The notes under the pieces: generated by a model | Databases searched by the model: none | Seen by the model: only the letters and a program-made list of their open reading frames with translations | Told to the model about the DNA's origin: nothing | In this document: piece by piece, positions 22,942 to 34,802 of the stretch | Layout: each line of letters starts with the position of its first letter | Numbering within the stretch: position 1 is the stretch's first letter | NCBI GenBank assembly: GCA_028532985.1 | Contig: JANCIK010000013.1 | Coordinates: 1,984,001-2,048,000 of the forward strand | DNA: 64,000 bases | Origin: Stropharia rugosoannulata | Lineage: Eukaryota; Basidiomycota; Agaricomycetes; Agaricales; Strophariaceae | Direction of reading: 5' to 3' | Translations under genes and position numbers: made by a program

Positions 22942-25447
22942 TGACTATAAGCGCCTGCGTGCACCGTATTGCAAGAAAGATCGGTCAGCGAGCTGCACAG
23001 CCTAAAGTGCATAGTCTGGTCATCTGTGCGAGCAATCGGAGAGGTGTAGAACAGTTAAGCACCAGCGAAGTGCGGTGTGAGTACAGCTGAGCGAGTACCA
23101 AGGGCGGTGTGAAGGGCTGTGCGTGCATCTCATGTGCACACATTGCAAAGGCAGAATTTGCCTAAGTCCACACATCATGTGACCGTGGTGGTGTGCATCA
23201 AAAGATGCGCAAAAGCCCGAGGGAACGAACGACGTGCGTGCAGCAAATGCCAAGGGACCAGGACACTCGAAGGGGAGCCCAGATGCGATGCACGGACCTT
23301 TGGCTGCACATTGCTAGTATTTACTTTACCTTATCATTAGTACACATGCGTGCATCGCATATAAACCTGTATCCTTGTCTATAGTAATCTAAGCAATTGT
23401 CTACCCACTGGATCTGTGTGCTGGGTTCCGTCCCAGGCTGTCAGCAGGCTGTGTTTAGCTTTTGTTAGGGTTTTAACTGTGAAGTGTTTGTGAATCATAG
23501 GAGTTTCGGATAGCTTCTGGCCACCGGGTCATTTGGAGAGCTCAGTGAGGAGTCAGTACAACCATGTACAGAAACTCACACTGTAGTGTTTAGACTGTGA
23601 GACTGCACCGCCGGTGAGAGGTCTGCCGCGGGGCTAGACTCGAATCACAAGAAACACAACACACACCACCCCAGCGGAGCGAGATCCTATCCCTTAGATT
23701 GAGCGACGCTCTTCAGCTAAGCAGATTATAGATGTCTACGCTTCTCCTGGTCCTCTCCGCTGAGCGGACTGTGATGTTTAAGAGTCTCGTAAGTTCAGTC
23801 CAGATGTCCGCTGTACAGTGCCTGCAAGTTCGTTTTTAAGGAGGGGTTTAATTCTAGAAGTCTCAGATTAATGTCTGGGCGACCTCCGCTGAGTGCCAGG
23901 TATCAATAGTAATATATAGTTTTGATGGTGGCTCCGCGGGGCTTATTCTGCTGAGTGGGTTTGAGGTCCGGTGACCGATGCAGATGCTCACACAAGCTGG
24001 TATTCCAATCGTGCCTCGCTCCGCTGACTATCCAAAGTCGTTCTGCTGGGACTGTCCAAAGTCCTATTCTGCTGAGGCTATCCAGAACCTCATTCACCCG
24101 GTGGTGCAGTCTCAATTCACAAAACACTACAGCGCGAGTTTTCGTACACGGTTGCACTGACTCCCCGCTGAGCTCTCCAAATGACCCGGTGGCCAGAAGC
24201 TATCCAAAACTTCTATGATTCACAATACACTTCACAGTAAAGACCCTAACAAAAGCTAAACACAGCCCGCTGACGGTCTGGGACGGAGCCCAACACACAG
24301 ATCTAGTGGGTAGACAATTGCTTGATTTCCGTAGTTACAATTACAAGTTTATATAGACGCGCGCTGTGTACTAATTTAGGTGGAGAGTAAATACTAGCAA
24401 CGCCGGACCAAAGGTCCGCTGAGCGCATGTGCCTCCGCTGGGCGTTTTGATGACTACTCCGCTGAGCGCGACCTGATCCCGTTGCGCCGCCAGCCTCCGC
24501 CGAGAGACGCCGTTAAACTCCGCTGGGCGGTTCCTTCTTGGTCATCGGGGCCTGGTTACCGCTGCCAAAGTTCCCCAGCGGAGTCCGTGCCGTGTGCATT
24601 GTTCATTCCCTCGGGCATCACATGCTCCAGCGCGCGTGCCACGGTTACCTGACGAGTGGACTTAGGCAAATTTCGCCTTCGTGATGTGTTCTGCTGAGCC
24701 CCTTGAGACGCTGTCTACACACAGTCCTGCTCGTCACCTTTGATATTTTCCACTCAGCTGTACTCCTGCCTTCTGCTGAGAAGACAGTAACCGTTATGTG
24801 CTCCGCTGGCAGTTATTCCGGGTACTTCAACTGTGTACTTATGGCTTGTACAGTCCGCTGAACCCCACACAACCACCCGCTGAGCACACGCGTGATAGAT
24901 TTGTGATACACGCGCTGAGTGCTGAGACGGCTTGACCAGGCTAGTCACCGCTCCGCTGTACCCTTGCACTTCAGCCCAAACCGCCTGCTGTGGCCACTTA
25001 CAGCCTTGGTATAAACGCAGGCCTGTCACCGGGTGAAAGACTTTGGAGAGTCTTGGGATTGTTGGACTTTGGAGAATCTGTGCATCGCACGAGGTCACCG
25101 GACCCAGAAGTGCACACAGTGAAGCCATTTGCTAAAACAACTTATTTCATTTATCATTTTGCCTAGTGCACGCCACTAGCAACCAGGCTCTATCCGAGAT
25201 TTACTAGAATTAAACCCCTCCTTACAAACAAACTTGCAGGCACTACTTGCTATTACAAAGACTAGAGGACACGAGGTGCACACATTGCATGCCCAGACCG
25301 GGAACCAGAGCAGAGCAAAGATTATACTAGTCGTTTAGTTGAGGGCATTCGCTCAATCTAAAGGATAGGATCTTGCTCCGCTGGGTGTGTGTGTGTGTGT
25401 GTGTTGTGTTTCGCGATTTCGAGTCTATCTATGCAGTAGACCTCTCA
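22942..25447 (+). mobile_element. Old solo LTR, interrupted by a younger LTR
   Basis: 22942-23614 plus 25033-25447 aligns, with much divergence, to the 1414-bp LTR at 35461-36874 in the same orientation. Shared landmarks are TTTGCCTAAGTCCAC, CAATTGTCTACCCACT, GATAGCTTCTGGCCACCGGG and AATTAAACCCCTCCTTA. The right end reads CAGTAGACCTCTCA; the left end (TGACTATAAGCGCCTGCG) is approximate. It lacks most of the CTCAGCGG motifs of the young copies. Confidence 0.65.
23615..25028 (-). mobile_element. Solo LTR, 1414 bp, inverted copy nested in the older LTR
   Basis: Reverse complement of the LTR at 35461-36874 with exactly the same length. In element orientation it begins TGACAGGCCTGC and ends GCAGACCTCTCA, i.e. 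the TG..CA ends and short terminal inversion of an LTR. Flanked by a 4-bp CCGG target duplication (23611-23614, 25029-25032). A TATA-like box lies at 24347-24355 (complement). No gag-pol is adjacent, so it is a solo LTR. Confidence 0.8.
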
Positions 25448-26463
25448 TCGTCCGTGCCTGTTTTAGTGTTCCCCGTCACTATGCCGCCATCAGTGCTCAT
25501 CACTGTGCCATCACCCTGCCACTGTCGTCCCACCATTATTCCCACACCCCATCCGTGCCTGTTTTAGCATTCCCTGTCACTATGCCGCCATCACCCCCGC
25601 CGTTGTCGTCCCACTATCACTGCCCATCCCCCCACTGTCATTGACCCACCGTTTTCACGCTCCATGCTCTCATCTTCATCTTTTTCTTCTTCTTCATGTC
25701 GTCTCTTTTCCCTTTCATCACTGTACATACTACATATTCACTCAGTCATTGTAAGTAGTCATTGACTAGTACCTCGCCTTCAACCACAGCTATGAGCAAC
25801 AAGTTGGATGCGCCCATTGCGCGCCCACTATGCGGCATCCGTTGGCAACGACAACGACAATTCTGTTCCAAATTTAGCAAATGGGGTCATAATGCCGTGA
25901 AGTCACAATGTTCTTGTCCGCCTTGTTGCATGTTCCCCATGAGGCGTTCCCCATGAGGAATGCAGAGCTACTCTAAGAAGCCAAGTACCGAATTTTGTAT
26001 GGCTATGTAAGGAGTATGTAAGGTATGGCATGATATGTGCCTAAGTGAAGAATATATTTATAGATCTGATCCTATGTTGTGCCTTGTCTCTAGTTTTCCT
26101 ATGTACATATGCTCTGTTCACACTCACGACTCGTAGAAGGCTCAAAGAATACTTGCACTTCCTAATTCCAGAGTCCTATTTACAACATCGAGGCAGGCAG
26201 CTCGTACATGTAAGTAATCAATCATCACTGCAAGTACCTGTCTGACTGGTTGTTACCCTACTTCTCGGCAAATACTAAGCATGATGTGATTGAGAGGAGC
26301 GCTGTAGGAGCTTGTAGGCAAATGCATGATTCTGCCGGATCCACAATTGGTGTGTCAGAACAACTCAGATCTTTCAGATCTCACAGAAATTTACTGAGTA
26401 ACTTGCTATTTTCAGATGTTCTGCTTTTCCTCGACTCTCAACTGCTTTAGATGCCCACCAGCA
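25448..26463. other. Non-coding region with a ~104-bp-spaced direct repeat
   Basis: The phrase CCGTGCCTGTTTTAG plus a CACTATGCCGCCATCA block occurs at about 25451-25492 and again at 25555-25596, a local tandem duplication. A GT microsatellite lies just before (25384-25403). No gene recognised up to the KDZ relic. Confidence 0.5.
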
Positions 26464-29400
26464 ATGTCCAAGTATGTGAAACTCACCTATGGCTCGGGGC
26501 GTAGCAAGTCTGTCATCAAGCAAACTCTCAACAAGTCTGCCTGACAACTCGAAGAGGAAAGGATTAAAAGGCATCATCTTTACACCAGTATGTTAATCCA
26601 CATATATTTTTTGTATCCATGTTCTTACTGAGTCTGCTAGTTGTGTACAGCACTAAGCTACAAGCAGCGCAAAACATTCATGACAAGTGGAGGAAGCGGA
26701 GCTTCAGGAGATGCAGATATTGATGACAGGTGGTTTGATATCAATGAAGATGGTCCCATTGGTCCCCCCCAGGAGAAGAAGGTACCCATCATAGCCACCA
26801 AGGCGATGAAGAACTACTCGACCTCATGTTAAATGGTGCAAGAATGAATAAGTATGTCTTAATTTCATTATTATCTTACTTTACTATTGAAGGAGTACTG
26901 ACAAAGTTGTCTTCTTGAAGGTTGAGTGATCAACAATTGCACAGGACCTGCATACAACACATGACCAATGCCTGGCATGCACAGATCAAGGCATTGACAG
27001 ATGCATATCTTATTTTTCTGAAGGATGGCTCCCCACTGCAGCCCGAAGAAACTACAGGAGGCTACTGGGGTATTGAGGCACATACAATAACATGTAAGTC
27101 CTTATCTTCCTATTTTGTATCTACAATTACACCTGTGCTTCAGCCCGCACACCTATGCACTTCTACCATACAGCGACATCATCTTTTGTGAACAAGACCC
27201 TTGTCCTGCACAGGTTTTTGGGAGCAACTCTGGAGCGCCCGAATATCGCGTTCTCATTCACACTTCTCGAAGTATTTCGACAGTTCCATAGGGTATGCCC
27301 TCGTTTCAGCATATATGGCATTACAAAAACCCTTTCCTATCTTCATGGGGTCTGTATTTACATTACTTAATGGCAAGGTATCTCATGTCTTGTTCCACTG
27401 CAGGTTTCATTTAAAAATCATTATTCTGAACAGTTCTCATGTGCTTACGACTGCTACTTAGAAATACTATGCGAAGTTGGATACTGCCAACAGACAGCTC
27501 TTAAGCAAGACCCAGCAACATGGGAACAGATGCATGTCTGTCTGCCGTGCCTATATTGGATGGAGAACGAACTGAAACTCAAATTTTCAATGCTTGCAGC
27601 AATGGACGGTAATAACTTCCTCAAGCTTGTGGACTCGACCTTCCAGGCTGGTACACCACGTGATGATAATCACAATATTTCATCGTTTAGGTGGATATCA
27701 CCTACAGAGGTTGACAGGTTCAAAGACAAAGTTAAGAGGACTCAACAGACTCGGGGGGAGTGGTAAACAAGTGGTAAGTGTTATGTCTACATTGCAACAT
27801 ATCCTAAAGTAGTATTGGTTTTAGTCCCCACCTTTAAGCGCACCAGATCCCCATGCCCCACAGAACTCCGATCTTTCCAGTTCCTGTAACAAAATCTCCA
27901 TGCCAGATGTTACTCCTGAAGATACAGATGAGTTCTCATACATATTTGAATGCACTTGAAAATGAGGAAATAGTGCCAGATCCCAATGTCTGTGTTGAAT
28001 GATGGAAAAGTGCAAGCCCGGAAGTGTGTAAGAAAATGTTTGCACTCTTTGCTATCTCTGGTGTCTTCATTTCAGTATGTCGGCATGGACACGTCCTCCT
28101 TGCTTGTGATATGATCCAAAGTGGAGAATTGTAAGTCTTTTCCCAGTATACAATCTCAGACAGCTTACTAAGAATAATCCAGGATGAAGTACCCTATTGC
28201 ACTTACTGACACTCTTCTAAATCGGTATGGATCTGATATAGGAGTTGGGTACAATATTATGTGCGCATTTATGAAGACTCTCTATAGTAGCACACTGCAG
28301 GACAGAGTTAAAGGGCTCAATCTAGGAGGAGTTGTACCAGCATTTCACGGACATGCACATAACTGGTTATGCCAAGTTCACTGGCACCTGTTGTACATGG
28401 AGGGAGCAGGTTTAGAAGATCTGGAGACATGTGAGCGTACTTTCAACAAATCAAATGAATTAGCTTCCGTTACTCGTCTTGCAACAACATTTCACCGCCA
28501 TCAAGAGATAGAAGAACATTGGTCTTTTAATGACATTGATAAGCATGCATTGTCTGGTAAGTATCATTGTCATTTTCAATACTGATGAGTATCAATGCTC
28601 TACAAATACATTTTAGCAAACTTCATCTATCAAAATTACCAGCAGGCACTTGAAAAGATACGGATCGACGGTCACTTGCTTGCCAGACTCATGCTACAGC
28701 TCAAAATGACAAATGCTGACTACGAGCACTACCTTCAAGAAGAGAAGACTTATTTAAAATCTCTTTGGACAGAGCCCGAGGAGGTACAAGTTGCAGCCAA
28801 CTACTTGGACCTTCTCAAAAAGCTCAATAAAGCCCAGTAAGTACATTCACATCCCGGTGATATAATTCTGATACATGCCACTATTTTCAGTGCTGAAGCA
28901 AATCAGGCCAAGGTAGACTATAACAACCTCAATTACAACATTATCCAGAATGGGTATACTGCTGCCAAGATCTGGCAGGTGTGCACACAATATGTAACAA
29001 CTTTCACTCAGTGGGAAGCATGCAACACACTGGTATGTGAGTTTGAACAGGTGCATGGCTTTGAATCTAGGTGGATCCTGTCAATGCAAGAGTATAAGGA
29101 TGTGCAGGTGATGCTCACCCAGCAAACCTATCAATGCGCTCTGGATGAACTTGAACAACTAGTTGTACAGCATCTGTTCGAAATGACGAAGCTGGGTATG
29201 AGTGGTGTTGGTAAGTGTTCGGATACATGACTAAATGGTAGTTAAGTTCGTTGTTTTGCTAATGTGATATATAGGTTATTGCCTTCAAGACAAAATTGGT
29301 TGATCCCTCAAGACCAGATCAACAGCAATTGCAACAGCACTACAGAAGTACAATGATGCTGCTGCTGCTCTCAATCCACCCAAGCCCACACTGACCTGGG

Positions 29401-29690
29401 CAGCAGTTGTACAAGCAACTGCTGTGGCAGACTTCGACTTGCTCCGTGATTCAAGGAGTGATATCACATTGAAACCTTGGGCAGACAGTCCCTGTCGAGA
29501 GGCCATGAATCTGTATTCCAAGGCACTAATACGACCATTGTTCAAGTCTCCTTTGGACTGGCCCTGTTGAAATTTCGAGAATGTCAAAAGCAGTTGTTGG
29601 ATGCCCCCCCTTCCACCCATGACATGCTCACATGTTCAAATTTGGTGTCCTGCATAGACTCAGACTCGCGTTGTAGTGGTGTCTAGCTTG
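26464..29690 (+). pseudogene. KDZ-superfamily transposase relic (KDZ-1)
   Basis: Intron-containing relic of a Kyakuja-Dileera-Zisupton transposase. N-terminus MSKYVKLTYGSGRSKSVIKQ with an in-frame TGA soon after; several damaged exons in 27.2-27.8 kb; then the conserved core: VCRHGHVLLACDMIQSGELM, VGYNIMCAFMKTL, VVPAFHGHAHNWLCQVHWH, GAGLEDLETCERTF, NELASVTRLATTFHRHQEIE. The C-terminal part includes ALQKYNDAAAALNPPKPTLT and FDLLRDSRSDI, up to about 29500. The core YDxxCAF motif of the family reads YNIMCAF here, so a proposed catalytic Asp is Asn. Several exons keep GT..AG borders. Stops and frameshifts make it non-functional. Confidence 0.8.
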
Positions 29691-29807
29691 CAATTGCATC
29701 CCCAATTGCTTGATAGTACATCAAGGCAATATTAGCTCTGTTAGTTTCCTTATTCTATGCTACTCTGATGCCCAACTGATATCAATTAATGCTGCTTAGC
29801 CTCCATC

Positions 29808-32800
29808 ATGACCCATGCTACAATATCCAATGCAGAGTATGACACAGTTGAAGATGCTCAACAGGCTGTTTGTAAACAGTATCGACAAAGGGTGGAATCC
29901 GAGAATAATAACTTGCATTGCTGCATCCCTTTTGCTTCTCTTGCAGTCAATTCCAACCCTCCAGATGTTCCCTTCACTCCGCCTGCTGTAAGTAATATCT
30001 CCTTGCATTCTGCAATGTCATATTAAAAATAGTTTACTTCAGGGTGAACTATCTCCTTCTCAGCAAGCTTTATCAGATGAAAATAATCCAATGCGAAGTA
30101 CTGTATGTATAAAATTATACTTCTCTACGGTTATATGCTGATACCAATGTACATAACAGGCCATGAATAACCACTGGTCTTTAAGCCAATGCTTACGCCG
30201 GGAACGAGAATGATTGCAATGTAACCAGCATAGTGGTCAATTGCAAGGATATATCCAGCCTAATATATCTAATACAGGCTCTGAAGCTCGGAACACGACT
30301 ATATTTGACTCTGTAAGTGGTATATATAATATACTACAATCAAGTATTTTGACTGCCTTAAACCAGACAACAAATCATCGATCACAGGCTCAGCAAGAAT
30401 GTAGGCTGCACGAGTGCAATGAGAGATTGCAATTACAGTCTCAGAGTAGCCAGAATATTGTACAGCCAATGCCTCCTACCCAGCTGCAACCTCCTGTCGA
30501 AGTGGTAAATCATCGATCCCAAGCACAGCAACAACATCAGCTCTGTGAGCAAAATGAACTAAGTGGTCAACTACATCCCCTACCAACATGTTCTTCGACT
30601 GCACAGGTCCAAGGTATTACTAATTTGCGAATATCACAGAGTATGTATCACATATATTAAAGTTGAAACATAATCTTGATAATTTCTGTGTAGGAAACCC
30701 TCTTTTTATGGCAGCACAACGTCCATATCAAGATCCTTCTGTGAGACATGATCTTGGAAGAATGGATATTGAGTGTCGTCACTGTGGGGCCCTTCACTGG
30801 ATACATGAGTGGCTTAAAAACTCGCCTATACAGTCACCAGTATTTGGAATGTGCTGTAAAAGTGGGAAAATCTGCTTGCCTCCACTTCTGGATCCCCCTG
30901 GACCTCTTCGCCAATTGTTTGATGGTCAAGACGAACTGAGTAAGGAATTTTGCGAGAACATCTGGAAGTACAACCGTGCATTGGTGTTCACTTCAATTAA
31001 GGCTAGAGAAGATTACTCTGTCAATCAGCATGGTCAAGGACCTCCAGTATTCCAAATTCAGGGAGAACTCTTTCATTGCTCAGGCCCTCTTGATCTTGCG
31101 ACTGGTAGGCGACCCACCTATGCACAGCTCTACATCTATGATCCACAGGCTGCCCTTGAACATTGTTGCCATCAAAACATGGGCCTAAATCGAGAGACAC
31201 TACATGTACTACAGGCCATTATTCTCGAACATCACCAGTATGCACCTACCTATCAACATGCATATGAAATTCTACAGCACTATAATCCTCAAGATGATGT
31301 CTCAGTACGCCTACGTGTTAGACTGGGCTTAGATCACTGCTGCTACAATTTACCTACTGCCAATGAGATTGCAGTTGTTCTACTGACTGAACTAAACACA
31401 GAACAACATGTGCATGACATTATGCTTCATCAACGTGGAGGTGGACTACAGTATATCAGTGATCTTCATCCTGCTTATCTTCCATTATACTATGTATTGT
31501 TCTTTCCATTCGGCAAGCATGGCTGGCACCCAGATATGAGGGTTTCTTATGGCAGTCAACATGCGACCTCCAGATTGACCCAAACTCAGTTCCTTGCTTA
31601 TCGAGTACAAAGTCAATGCAATGAATATTCTACTATCTTACAGGGTGGCTGTCTGCTGCAGCGCTTTTTGGTTGACATGTATGCAATAATCAATCAAAAT
31701 TGGCTCTGCTTCTTTCTTTTTAACCAGCCAAGATTACGAGCATGCCTCTACAGCAGTCTTCAAGATGCAGTTGCATTTGGCAATGATGAGATTGACCTTG
31801 ACAACCTTAGTCAATGTTACATTTTACCCTCTTCATACATAGGTGGCCCTTGACACATGCAGCAGCAATACCAAGACACCATGGCAATTGCACAATACTT
31901 TCGATGAGTTGATATCTTCTTGACAGTAACGTGTAATCCAAAATGGATTGAAATCACATGCGAACTTCTACCTGGCCAAACCGCCTATGACCGTCCTGAC
32001 TTGGTGGTCCGTGTCTTTGAAATGAAAAAGCGAGCTCTTATTGACAACATCTACAAGAACAGGATCCTTGGTTGTGCTGTTGCATACGTCTATACTACAG
32101 AATTTCAGAAGAGGGGTTTGCCCCATATTCACTGTCTTATAATATTACAAGATCAGTATAAACTTAACTCTCCTGAAGCAATAGATTCGTGTATTTGGGC
32201 ACAGTGGCCTGATCCTGAGACACAACTGCTTCTTTTTGATTCAGTGAAGCGTCTGATGGTTCATGGGCCATGTGGCAGTGCAAATGAGAGGGCACCGTGT
32301 ATGGAGAATGGCAAATGTACAAAGAACTTTCTGAAGGATTTCAGCCCATTTACGACCATGGATCCAAATAGCTTTCCCTGCTATTACCGACCTGACAATG
32401 GAAAGGCATATCAGGTTGGGTCAGTCCCGTTTGAGGCTGACAACCGCTGGCTGGTCCCATATCCTCCATATATCCTTGCAAAGTACAACTGTCATGTAAA
32501 CATGGAATGCACAGTATCTCTTGGAATGCTGAAGAATCAAAGAAATGGATGGTCCAGAAGCAGGGTTTTGTCATTGGGCAAATGTATTATGTGCCTCCAA
32601 CTGCAGGTGAAAGATTCTATCTACACCTTTTACTTACTGTAGTTAAGGGTGCAAAATCTTTTGAGGACCTTTGCAGATATGGCAGAGAAGAGCCATATCC
32701 AACATTTTTTGAAGCATGCCGTGCACGTGGTCTACTGGAGAACAATGGTGAATGGGAGCAATGTCTTCAAGAAGCCTGTCACTTCTGCAGTGGACGACAG

Positions 32801-34523
32801 CTGCGATATCTATTTGCAACACTCCTGCAATTCTGTGAGCCATCAAGACCTGAGTCTCTATGGCTACAGTTCTGTCACTCTATCTGTGACAATCTTTCGC
32901 ACTGCCTTCAAATACTTGGCTTAACAAATGTATCAGAAGAAGATGTCGATGACTACGGCCTCTATCTCATTGACCAAATTTTGCATGATGCAGGACACTC
33001 CTTACAAGAGTGGCCTTCAATGCCAACACCTCAACATGTCTGGGACAATCACATTTTTAATCCATTCATAGCTGAGCAGCTGGCCTATGACTGTGAAGAC
33101 AAACATGACTACCACACCCGGCACCTACCAATGCTTAACACAGACCAGAAAAATGCATATAGATGTATAGTCCAATCTGTCGAGCAGGCCACTGGCAAGA
33201 TCTTTTTTATTAATGGTCCTGGAGGAACAGGAAAGACATTTTTGTACAAAGTCATCTGCAGCCGCTTGTGCAGTGAGGGCTCTGTGGTCATCTATGTTGC
33301 ATCTTCAGGAATTGCTGCTCTATTGCTTCCACTAGGCCATACTGTGCATTCCACGTTCAAAATCCCTGTCGACAACTTGAATGACACATCAGTATACATG
33401 ATTCCGAAGAATGGCCAAAAAGCAGACCTATTGCATATAGCCAAATGCATTATCTGGGATGAGATTGGTGCTCAACATTGCCGCGCAGCAGAAGCTCTTG
33501 ATCAAACATTACATGATATCTGAAATGACACCTGTCCATTTGGTGGTCTTACTGTTATCTTTGGAGGTGACTTTCAGCAAACACTTCCCGTGGTTGAAAG
33601 GGGATCTCGAGAGGAAATTGTCAATGCTACGCTTCTACAGTCATATCTTTGGGAGCATATCCAAGTTATTCACCTACAGCAAAATATGCAGCTAATAAAT
33701 GACCCAGAAAGTGCATTGTTTTCGCAGTGGCTCTTGGATGTCAGTCATGGGCGGGGTATTGACTGTAATGGAAACATACAGATTCCACCAGACATGTTGG
33801 TGGATAACATTGAGTTGTTGATCAGTTTCATTTATCCAGGCATTGATTTGGCCAATATACCACCGGCTGAATACTTTCTCGACCGTTTAATCTTGGCTCC
33901 CCATAATGAAGATGTTGGGGAAATTAATAATCAAATTCTGCAGCAGATGCCTGGAGATGAGAGGGTATACTATAGTGCAGATGAAGTAGTCCACGAACAC
34001 GGTGCAAATGACAATGACAACATGCCAATGCCTCTGGAATTTCTTTGATCAGTCCACGCATCAAGCTTACCACCAGGTGAGCTGCATATCAAAGTGGGCT
34101 GCCCAATAATTCTACTCCGAAATCTGTGTCCTTCCCGTGGACTTTGAAATGGAACTTGGCTCACTGTACGTAGGGCAGGTGAACATGTTCTTGAAGCCGA
34201 GATTATGGGAGGTAGCCATCATGGTGAAATTGTTCTTATTCCTCAAATATCTCTCACTCCAACTTTGATTTCTCAGTTTGCATTTAGAATGTGTCAATGC
34301 CAATTCCCTGTTCAGCTTGCATTTGCTATGTTAATCAACAAAGCTCAGGGACAGTCTGTGAAATATGTTGGGTTGGATTTGTGATTGCCCGTTTTTGGGC
34401 ATGGTCAGTTATATGTAGCCCTTTCACGAGCAACTTCAAGGTCGTGTGTCAAAGTGTTGCTTCCGGACTCTTCAACTTCAGTTACTACAAATGTTGTATA
34501 TCCTGAAGTTTTACTTGACTAGC
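29808..34523 (+). pseudogene. Helitron RepHel relic (HUH nuclease plus PIF1-like helicase)
   Basis: Rolling-circle transposon protein. A Gln/Arg-rich N-terminal region (29.8-30.66 kb) precedes the Helitron-like N-terminal domain at 30663-31853 (LHPAYLPLYYVLFFPFGKHGW). The nuclease segment at 31920-32520 contains the HUH-type motif FQKRGLPHIHCLI. A gap follows: the frame changes near 32520 and the segment normally between YNCHVNME and the WNAEESKKW block is absent. The helicase runs 32527-34523 with Walker A GPGGTGKTFLYK, DEI at about 33460, FGGDFQQTLPVVERG, AMLINKAQGQSVKYVGLDL and [20 protein letters not shown]. In-frame TGA stops at 31851, 31905, 33521 and 34046, plus others later, kill it. 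Terminal TC and CTRR ends were not located. Confidence 0.85.
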
Positions 34524-34802
34524 TAAAATTTACAACTTGAATATTATAGTATTTCTGTTAACATTTACACATGTATATTGCACAATTGTTGCATGTACTA
34601 AGGCTTGACTGTTAGTATGGTGACAGGATATGATGGGCATCTAAACATGTACTACACATTTGATGTCATAGTATGACATCATGACAATTATTCTCAAAAC
34701 TTCAAGCAGAGTTTGAGAACTTGACAGAATCATCCAGCAAATATTTTGTCTACCTGATATATATGCAATGGGCAAACATTTTTAAGTGCTAACATACATC
34801 AT
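34524..34802. other. Spacer after the Helitron
   Basis: AT-rich, no gene. It is a candidate location for the Helitron 3' terminus, but I could not fix a hairpin plus CTRR end. Confidence 0.3.
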
